Below are positions 9,401 to 12,177 of a DNA stretch of 12,177 nt, in pieces. The stretch comes from CAYGTS01 sp964352905. GTDB taxonomy: Bacteria; Pseudomonadota; Gammaproteobacteria; JAHCLG01. The first letter of the stretch is position 1. Every line of letters begins with the position of its first letter. The notes beneath the pieces are model-generated. The model had not been told where the DNA came from. It was given only the letters and a program-made list of their open reading frames with translations, and did not search any database. The stretch covers positions 1 to 12,177 of the forward strand of contig CAYGTS010000078.1 of the NCBI GenBank assembly GCA_964352905.1, read 5' to 3'. The position numbers and the translations under genes were made by a program.

Positions 9401-12177
9401 CTTTGTTATAAACTTTTTCTTGAATATATAATTGATACTTTTCTTGTACTGGCAAATATAATAATGAAATAACAAATCGCTGTTGTTTATTTTTATCATA
9501 AATATAAATAATATATTTATCATCTGGGCTTGCTTGTTCAGCCACTAATTTTTGTAATTCTGCAATGGTGGTATTTTCACTTAAGCTAGATACTGCAATT
9601 CTTTTTTGATATTCACACCAAAATACTTCTTTATTTGCAGCATTAAATCGCTTTTCTAAAACACTGCCATCTGCCAATACTTCAAAACGTTGGTTGCCTC
9701 GGGAGTCCAAAAAGAAAAATGTTTTTTGGCCTTTTGCATCAATATGAATTTTGACACGACCTTTTAAATCTAAAATATTGCTTGTTGTTAACGCTAAACC
9801 TGTTATCGCATCCCGATCAGGATCAACGGTTTTACTAATGCTTCTATTTAAACTATCTTGGCTAAAATCCACTTGATATTGATTTGCGGTTGTTGCATCT
9901 CCTCGAATTAAACTACGCATTGTGCCATGCGCGTTATACGTCATTTCACTTTGCAATTTTAATGCGCCATCACCAACAGCATCGATAATTTTTGTGCAAA
10001 GACGATTTAATACATCAAATACTTGTGCCGTAACAATTACTGCGTTTTGACTAGCATCCCACGGATTAGTGCGATGTAATGTTATTTGTTGTCTATTTCC
10101 AAAACTATCAGGTGTATAATCCGTTGTAGCTTGAAGTCCATGCGTATCAAACACCATTGCGGTTAATTGTCGTTCAGCGTTATGGGTGTAGCTCGTTTCA
10201 ATGCCAAGTGGATTTGTTAAACTAATAAGTAATCCTTCAATATCATGCTGATGTGTAATCGTTGCACCTAAGGCATCAGTTAACACATGCTGTTGGCCAT
10301 CAGCTTGATGAGTGTAAATTATAACATTACCTAAAGCATCTTCATGACGAATCATTTGTCCGAATATATTTTGTGTAATAGTCGTGACCGCACCATAAGG
10401 ATCCGTGATGGTCATTTCGCGTGTTGCTTGAAAATAAGCATAAGTTAAGGTATTTCCAAGCGCATCTGTGACTCTTAATTTTCGCCCTCTTGCATCTCGC
10501 GTATATTGCGCAATCACTGCATCTGTTGGGTCTTTTGAACAAATAAGATCACCACGACGATCATAAGCAAATGTCCATGGCTCACTACTTTCATCGATTA
10601 ATTTTGTAACCGAGCCAAATTGATTTTCATATTCGTGAGAAACGGTGATGCTTAATTCGGTTGAAGCTTTTGTTGTTGTTTTTTCATGACCTCTGGGCGT
10701 ATAAGCATGGGTCACAGTGATTGCAGGAGTACTTGCATCTGAGGGTAAATGTTCTATAGTTTTTTGACCAAATGCAGAATATTCACAACTGTAAACTAAA
10801 TCCGCCTGCGTTTTTTGAATTACATGACCACGTTTATCATGAACAAAAGTTACAATGTGATCATGAGTATCATCGAATTTTGCTGTAATTAATTTTAAAA
10901 CTTCGCTACTAATAAAACCATCGTCACGAGCAGGTAATGTTGTAACATCAATTTTTGTAGCACATACTCGCGTTGATATAATTTCCGAAAAATTATTATA
11001 GGTGTGAAATGTAATAATACCTGTTGGCGATACGGTTAAAACTTCGCGTCGTTCTTTATCGTAATAATGTTGAGTTTTATTATTTTTTGAATCTATTGTT
11101 GTTAAAACTAAACCACTTACATCAAATACAGCACGAACACTTTGTGTCGCCCAGATTTTTTCAATCGCTTCTTTTTTTTCTGGCTGTGATAAATGTTGAT
11201 TTTCTTGAATTTCGCGAATTGCTTGTTCAACATTTTCAGTCGCGTGTGCTGTCACTTCACCCCATTCATCAAACTGTTTTTCAACACCGCGTTGTTCATC
11301 GGGATTAACACTAGCAAGATCGCGATCATCACAATGAAATGTTTTGGTCACTTGTCCCATGTCATCGTAAGTTTGAGCTTTGCTTGTGTGATCGCTGATA
11401 ACTAACGATTTTAAACGTAACATTAAATCATAATGATTTGTTATAATATAATCTTCAGGACTGGCCGCTGGGATCGGTGGCGGATTTGTCGGATCAGCAA
11501 ACCAACTACTATCGACCTTAGTATAATACGTTGTAATAGTCTTGGGTTTTCCACTGGCATAATATTCATGTTGGTGTAAAAATCCTTCTGGATCCACCGT
11601 AAAAACAACTTGACCACGACCATTTCGAAAATAATAAAAACAACTATCATAACTAGGATTGGCTACTGGAATTAATTGACTAAATGGGACTTGACGATTT
11701 TGCGTGCGATTAGGTGTGTGATATTGAATAGTTTGTTTGCGCCTTCCTGCAACATCATTAAAAAATTGTGTGACCCAGCCATCAGGATCAATTGTTCCTA
11801 TTAAATTGCCATCCAGATCGTAATAAAAATTATTTTCACGATCTTGTTCATGATTAATTTTCCGCTCTAATTCTGAACCACCTTCAAGTTCAGCTAATTC
11901 TTCTGCTGTGATGGCATCACTATAAGCAATAGTAGCAATTTTACGATTTACACTATCGTATAAATGCTCAACAATAAAACCATCTGCATCCACATAATAT
12001 TTTAAGCGACCTATGCCATCATAAAAATGATATTCTTTTCGATTTTTAGGATCGCTTTTCATCGTCGCTGTGATAAAATGCGCGATGTAGTCGCCATCGG
12101 GTAATTTGATTTTATTGATTTCACTCAAATCAATCGCCGTGTGGTAGTGAGTGGTACGATGATAACGATTTTTTATA
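492..12177 (-). CDS. Giant YD-repeat (RHS-family) polymorphic toxin with LysM domain, 5' end outside window
   Basis: This is an uninterrupted frame of more than 3,890 codons ending in TAA at 492-494. A TTG at 12126-12128 could be taken as the start, but it has no good Shine-Dalgarno. The same frame stays open to the window edge, reading ...TTHYHTAID before that TTG, so the gene is 5'-partial. Many YD-type repeats are visible (for example FYDGIGRLKYYVDADG, VTDALGNTLTYAY, TDPYGAVTT). They are followed by Ig-like sequence, more YD repeats, a LysM domain, a hydrophobic Ala/Gly-rich stretch and a C-terminal domain of about 134 residues. In the RHS family such repeats form a large beta-shell around a C-terminal toxin used against competitors or hosts. 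The usual DPxG-containing RHS core motif is not seen before the C-terminal domain. The small gene starting 2 nt after the stop is its probable immunity partner. The family assignment is strong; the toxin activity, export route and true start are unknown. Confidence 0.93.
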   Translation of the reverse strand, partial: IKNRYHRTTHYHTAIDLSEINKIKLPDGDYIAHFITATMKSDPKNRKEYHFYDGIGRLKYYVDADGFIVEHLYDSVNRKIATIAYSDAITAEELAELEGGSELERKINHEQDRENNFYYDLDGNLIGTIDPDGWVTQFFNDVAGRRKQTIQYHTPNRTQNRQVPFSQLIPVANPSYDSCFYYFRNGRGQVVFTVDPEGFLHQHEYYASGKPKTITTYYTKVDSSWFADPTNPPPIPAASPEDYIITNHYDLMLRLKSLVISDHTSKAQTYDDMGQVTKTFHCDDRDLASVNPDEQRGVEKQFDEWGEVTAHATENVEQAIREIQENQHLSQPEKKEAIEKIWATQSVRAVFDVSGLVLTTIDSKNNKTQHYYDKERREVLTVSPTGIITFHTYNNFSEIISTRVCATKIDVTTLPARDDGFISSEVLKLITAKFDDTHDHIVTFVHDKRGHVIQKTQADLVYSCEYSAFGQKTIEHLPSDASTPAITVTHAYTPRGHEKTTTKASTELSITVSHEYENQFGSVTKLIDESSEPWTFAYDRRGDLICSKDPTDAVIAQYTRDARGRKLRVTDALGNTLTYAYFQATREMTITDPYGAVTTITQNIFGQMIRHEDALGNVIIYTHQADGQQHVLTDALGATITHQHDIEGLLISLTNPLGIETSYTHNAERQLTAMVFDTHGLQATTDYTPDSFGNRQQITLHRTNPWDASQNAVIVTAQVFDVLNRLCTKIIDAVGDGALKLQSEMTYNAHGTMRSLIRGDATTANQYQVDFSQDSLNRSISKTVDPDRDAITGLALTTSNILDLKGRVKIHIDAKGQKTFFFLDSRGNQRFEVLADGSVLEKRFNAANKEVFWCEYQKRIAVSSLSENTTIAELQKLVAEQASPDDKYIIYIYDKNKQQRFVISLLYLPVQEKYQLYIQEKVYNKAHQLVQNIAYATTAIIKTLELVQALTLSDVEGLIKANIDAQHDRHSYFVFDAKGQERFILAPDGSVTEQVFDAAGSIITKTHYAYRVQDPSHWASYTPAEFTKNLSEHLDPLDQSTYFVFDANKKPLYVVDPNGYVTQYYHTSDGILVAKCRYADSIVPAKPYSALVTQVKSLVPDPKKDSIIKRVLDTAGRVTQTVDALDHHDRYQRNALGTVISHTDRAGNIWLLGMDRADRLISKTSPEITGQGHSIYSASSAPTVTMDKRVVIDRYQRDKANNIVLVMKDAAQTDEAEAESKSIYETRTMALAHDPENRLSLTTITGVEVDDPTKAASSTVRPTKIITVSRGKVYNTSGDIIVETLKSGAFEFTTYNSLGHKQFSLLPIETASTPQKYKVVFYQCNNFGEVILKREYATAISITVSDYEVSGIPATVVQGLVKESVDDRIEIFTRDLVGNAVIVTHGQIPGEDAGRVPYYREDNTIAFYYSKKVIVFDAFGRGILIKHLISPEPELWAITRHWFDGRNKVIATAQALRETDSGPLLYAVTRNFYNAAQVRVQQIAYQAGFREDLSEPTTIAELDHYAQSYLQPAPLTEVCNFTLRDELYQRILKSRVHQKVTMEDGRPVSMQDQPAQDEVTTKTYSVTGKLIQKALANGASIYYFRNESGRVLARVDIPREAVNSVTKDLITIIPFSSFIINPHGQVISTIRYINGAAPLQAGKFPTPLMVDATHDTQVIAQFDATRGLLMRQLDERDHVNNFIHTIARLQAREYRQITNPLTAVLDEQRKYYTLLGGVYRHEYRRDNEINPYFTTVYVSNTFGDHIEVHSDAELGSKISKYDVIGREIYSLDKQGAQTIRIYDLRRGGQPRLMLQPANATMDFSGIALSDYGQLLTKPYTDVERTIFYVDEGGRMLSEALPLTTNGSQGKPQYIPLQFEVGTYNAATFGAVSVVWSRPQQVSLVTSCKIRVQGTDVWQSLPVKTLNARSGIDVSAEVTDIYEYQISYAESGVAKFQAEGTWYFVTSTQGASTHVVPNVVDDSTLQLTGKNSDITQVEIWQGQTKIATKAVGGSPPSVDLSDLASGEYTAKPIVSTGADQPFTPSFIIQTATPGLAPLSRTIPCEAILEVTDTHGELSIWDSLPEVYKNKTIQYIIHYVDKDGTPQTTQGEVSPSDIRLMVTDPNSHTIDANIDFEHSVKSVTDISLAIKLDDQNSIPLYQSVKPEESEFDLIEIHHAGSEDHPDTDDPTTRYQFGKKQIVYVQPIADKQLPLEIQFKNVSEDLSAVWVQVACTGVTQTGIVVEMTGLPAGIYPFVLPGQSQANPYYMIISHDDVVFHNEFVAERDLHEHDLTLLALSDAHPDLHETQYEVKRRESEPSQRYRKNQRDMRSNRTQLITARLGVIDITYNDKDKEIRREGPKVAVTSSDGVVTSSSFRPVTRKGYDISSHQIGMVKANNAVWAFVRDLVGNQLDEISPMGVTHAARFDGFSRRVTETSITGATVSLLRDKRGNVTQVTKPNDDPTINDGAAFQEYFTYDEDDREIVYEDPAEAQFKQTWDQDGNVEQHILPDGQVESTTLFSRHHQPYSRSTLFGSEAWAVDPELGLWGRIKTHATISGIVISYTYSKKAELMSQVSRVPSSVQARAMVSRAVYQMCHVKDSLGSRHVMGMLHEFSTQSIPNQNLQFIRLAGRLLRVVDSTNGIVTLYGYNDDDIANSLQLQGRQYRGVHEELDLLGAPISFSDSGALVGSCGYDEDRNRTYMKMTVTDIATGNSYSSVSQVTFDASDRVTKTVGQVVSSVGTLSGTRTLTYNPAGLRTTESYSSGTDGYTTTIEYWSRGQIKSAIADIPNKYAEWRFDAASNMIWMEKVGLNPKKASDPISDQSWSTYNANKWVTSTKTEHGDTIQGNFFVFGTNSIPSGITLTAKMHSTAPHQPDLYFTFTYSYVYFGPAPQLQEILVSDPTTTPPSEVEHKRRHALMLESESHELVEAEVKRREPESHALVVRGQVDSSADDRNYTLLTYDSNFHVNGKTVTAYNSTIWIQVEQSETLRIISTWNGLPLLKESVKMMGSIIVPVTEITFTSYYISPQGTIRGSYGKTVINNIFDNTIYALFGNPHVVGHQGEALVPHLDSEGQLKLQRESTGVDHAIAGHAKIPVRHSLSPQYLERLRSSPIADHVFKINDRLRSAIHRAKSGNDSFVYVTKAGDTYETIAEAFYGDADKAWIIAEANSGYQGSVLPVNVDITVPVRPLQDHLNNLVHEPVNEFMAIMIGSLMPVVTYHPHEHEDWLSTLVEIVITVVSVAFPEFLGITGSTLGLVLASAAIAGLSDAALQGIAEGVGLLKHFSLEDVLEAAASAGANAYLSGGSQSAGKIGEAVKQTKHAASLLKTVMVNAGINIGFQIKEMIANPHYKFSIKSLLESVAEAGVNRELSGALKPMLRGASIFAAELATTMVEQSADALVDTAFGIPVDVSAMIENELASSLVDTGVELHERHEQEVKLEKEDIVKDGMLVGADYALDMEDAYYLLATQSATGVSRSSNNYTRARHDERRIIRKPPREEYQHAVTEPSARVVGKTPIGLRRGVGFFGRTVANLENYAAAEFGIVGKDKWKRFEDDLSESESQQEAAEAWVAHSSHVYLTEHPGMWAINSGHHVNWFYSMVNDLSSHAAALDIRIIDGVGGGLSWSLTHLGYHPASIKLHSILNKFTGKIWSVNGTGSESYYVNHAYENFGIDFVEQAVGEGAGHLIGLASRPALDFLGDNVFRPAGSLAMRGAVSFGRVGSRIVLAGAEKVPVLVGKGLDYSLIASQKMGQSIASRMPFFGRGLGAGSLSTGGRQIESVSGWNKAEQQAQRYYERVRSSNSNADVVSISNNTGIPKYRIQRVKEHLFFNDHILSGGKVGKFDPYIEIADSWERLKSGSFIKQDLDLLSHEYFESRFEALYQIDYITAHNAAVRSGRDWNPDDFVSTPEMIWRP
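495..895 (-). other. C-terminal toxin domain of the RHS protein (~134 aa)
   Basis: Residues ~3744-3878 begin at the WNKAEQQAQRYYERVR segment. The domain contains a short helix-turn segment (ISNNTGIPKYRIQRVKEHLF), then NDHIL, a Gly/Lys-rich turn, FDPYIEIADSWERL, LLSHEYFES, and ITAHNAAV...RDWNP near the end. Candidate functional residues are His3790 and His3796, the His3834-Glu3835 pair in SHEYFES, and the later AH motif. I recall the same order of motifs (an N-terminal NTG segment, KxHxF, FDPD, LLxHExxE, AH) at the C-termini of other polymorphic toxins and of some phage MuF-type minor head proteins. I know of no established activity for it. A metal-dependent enzyme (His/Glu-rich) is a guess. 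The boundary is placed where the Gly/Ala-rich core ends. Confidence 0.65.
498..502 (-). promoter_or_regulatory. Shine-Dalgarno for the immunity gene, inside the toxin ORF
   Basis: GGAGG is formed by the Trp-Arg codons (TGG AGG) at the toxin C-terminus, 8 nt before the immunity ATG. The toxin stop TAA lies between them. This decides the immunity start and implies translational coupling: ribosomes finishing the toxin can reinitiate at once on the immunity gene. Confidence 0.75.
933..953 (-). other. G-quadruplex-type motif at the core/toxin junction
   Basis: On the coding strand four guanine runs (G3, G5, G5, G3) are separated by loops of 1, 2 and 2 nt, just after a T6 run. They encode GRGLGAG in front of SLSTGGRQIES. 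This fits the canonical quadruplex pattern and stands out in an AT-rich gene where glycine is elsewhere mostly GGT or GGC. Folding is not demonstrated. Confidence 0.6.
2390..2550 (-). other. Hydrophobic Ala/Gly-rich region, possible membrane-insertion segment
   Basis: Residues ~3193-3246 include VEIVITVVSVAFPEFLGITG followed by LGLVLASAAIAGLSDAALQG, with almost no charge. It lies shortly after the LysM domain. In large RHS effectors, hydrophobic stretches before the toxin are thought to help translocation or to be chaperone-protected. Its role here is inferred from position and composition. Confidence 0.5.
2675..2826 (-). other. LysM domain within the RHS protein
   Basis: Residues ~3101-3151 read FVYVTKAGDTYETIAEAFYGD, then KAWIIAEANSG, then a hydrophobic strand with DITVPV. 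This is the standard LysM layout: V-x-x-GDT-x-x-x-IA, then a W/I-A-x-x-N segment, then the closing I-x-VP. LysM binds peptidoglycan or chitin-like glycans. Here it lies between the second YD block and the hydrophobic region, a position seen in other giant YD-repeat proteins. It could anchor the protein at the cell wall or help it bind the target's wall. Confidence 0.85.
3415..3515 (-). other. Charged linker with two KRR motifs before the LysM region
   Basis: Residues ~2870-2902 include EVEHKRRHALMLESE and EVKRREPESHALV. The KRR triplets are at residues 2876-2878 and 2896-2898, and HAL and ES elements are repeated around them. It separates the second YD block from the domain leading to LysM. 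The same EVKRRE string occurs at the linker after the Ig-like segment (residue 2275). Unstructured basic linkers of this kind are plausible protease sites; no cleavage is shown. Confidence 0.45.
4650..5045 (-). repeat. YD-repeat block after the Ig-like insert
   Basis: YD repeats resume with WAFVRDLVGNQLDEISPMG, ARFDGFSRRVTETSITG, SLLRDKRGNVTQVTKP, FTYDEDDREIVYEDP and TWDQDGNVEQHILPDGQ. They continue in weaker form towards ~3560 (YGYNDDDIANSLQLQGRQY, YDEDRNRTYMKM, TYNPAGLRTTESY, WRFDAASNMIW). This block completes the shell-type region before the LysM. Confidence 0.7.
5225..5310 (-). other. Highly basic linker after the Ig-like segment
   Basis: Residues ~2272-2300 read YEVKRRESEPSQRYRKNQRD followed by MRSNRTQ, with about nine Arg/Lys in some 25 residues and no hydrophobic core. 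It joins the Ig-like block to the second YD block and shares EVKRRE with the linker near residue 2896. Confidence 0.45.
5330..6640 (-). other. Ig/Fn3-like beta-rich segment interrupting the YD repeats
   Basis: Residues ~1830-2265 lack YD repeats and look like several beta-sandwich domains. One contains DIYEYQISYAESG and EGTWYFVTS. The next contains VEIWQGQTKI and DLASGEYTAKP. A third holds EVTDTHGELSIWDSLP and TIQYIIHYVDKDG. The fourth contains VWVQVACTGV and LPAGIYPFVLPG. The recurring L-x-x/P-x-G-x-Y ending and alternating hydrophobics are typical of bacterial Ig-like folds. A role as an adhesive or structural arm projecting from the shell is inferred. The domain family is not identified. 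Confidence 0.5.
8985..9740 (-). repeat. Second set of wide-spaced YD modules (four copies)
   Basis: Related segments recur near 9720 (TFFFLDSRGNQRFEVLADG), 9510 (YIIYIYDKNKQQRFVIS), 9265 (SYFVFDAKGQERFILAPDG) and 9045 (TYFVFDANKKPLYVVDPNG). Each is followed by a second half (EKRFNAANKEV, EKVYNKAHQLV, EQVFDAAGSII, QYYHTSDGILV) and a tail containing a YA or EY dipeptide. The spacing is about 70-82 residues. They resemble the N-terminal set more than the canonical array, which suggests duplication of a larger unit. Confidence 0.65.
10135..10575 (-). repeat. Canonical tandem YD-repeat array
   Basis: Residues ~519-664 hold about six to seven back-to-back repeats of roughly 20-22 residues: FAYDRRGDLICSKDP, YTRDARGRKLRVTDALG, ITDPYGAVTTITQNIFGQM, HEDALGNVIIYTHQADGQQ, LTDALGATITHQHDIEGL, TNPLGIETSYTHNAERQL. 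This is the clearest RHS/YD signature in the window. Such arrays build the beta-strands of the RHS shell. Confidence 0.85.
11590..12040 (-). repeat. N-terminal wide-spaced YD modules (three visible copies)
   Basis: Three copies begin near 12036 (EYHFYDGIGRLKYYVDADG), 11832 (FYYDLDGNLIGTIDPDG) and 11645 (CFYYFRNGRGQVVFTVDPEG). Each has the pattern aromatic-Y/F-D-x-x-G-x-x-x-x-x-V/I-D-x-x-G followed by a second YD-like half (for example EHLYDSVNRKIATIAY) and a variable spacer. The period is about 63-68 residues, roughly three times the classic YD unit. Most of the protein's N-terminus lies off the window, so further copies may exist there. Confidence 0.7.

Noticed and set aside
492..12128. TcB/TcC-type insecticidal toxin component
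   Set aside because: YD repeats are shared, but the DPxG/aspartyl-protease core before the cargo and any SpvB or FG-GAP-like region are not seen here, and a LysM is present instead. The missing 5' end leaves this not fully excluded.

Overview
The window is almost entirely filled by one very large minus-strand gene, a YD-repeat (RHS-family) protein read from about 12177 down to 492. A small minus-strand gene (489 to 199) follows it directly. About 200 bases of compact intergenic DNA complete the window, and they may hold the first codons of another minus-strand gene. The GC content looks to be in the high thirties of percent by eye. The architecture (giant YD-repeat protein, LysM, Ala/Gly-rich hydrophobic stretch, short C-terminal cargo, small downstream partner) suggests a Gram-negative proteobacterium. 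A low-GC gammaproteobacterium such as a member of the Legionellales is possible, but nothing here fixes the taxon. There are no RNA genes, transposases or CRISPR arrays.

Layout of the large protein, N to C. Residues are counted from the TTG at 12128, which is only a numbering origin because the frame is open to the window edge. (1) Residues ~30-220: three divergent, widely spaced YD modules. (2) ~520-665: a canonical YD array. (3) ~796-1050: four more wide-spaced modules. (4) Further degenerate YD repeats to ~1800. (5) ~1830-2265: beta-rich sequence that looks like tandem Ig/Fn3-type domains and interrupts the YD repeats. (6) A very basic linker at ~2270-2300. (7) A second YD block to ~2850. 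(8) A charged linker with two KRR motifs at ~2870-2900. (9) A LysM domain at ~3101-3151. (10) A hydrophobic Ala/Gly-rich stretch at ~3193-3246. (11) A long helical region. (12) A G-rich junction at ~3725-3735. (13) A C-terminal domain of about 134 residues that is the likely toxin.

The expected logic is that of polymorphic toxins. The YD repeats form a shell or stalk that carries a variable C-terminal effector, and the next gene encodes the immunity protein. Its Shine-Dalgarno GGAGG lies inside the last sense codons of the toxin gene and its ATG comes 2 nt after the toxin stop, so the two should be translationally coupled. After the immunity gene there is a short protein-like reading frame broken by an in-frame TGA. 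Its end resembles the end of the immunity protein, so it may be the remnant of an older cassette. A ribosome-binding site with a TTG start then appears at the very edge of the window. The most unusual points are the missing RHS-core DPxG cleavage signature in the usual place, the Ig-like interruption flanked by basic linkers, and a G-quadruplex-type motif at the core/toxin junction.
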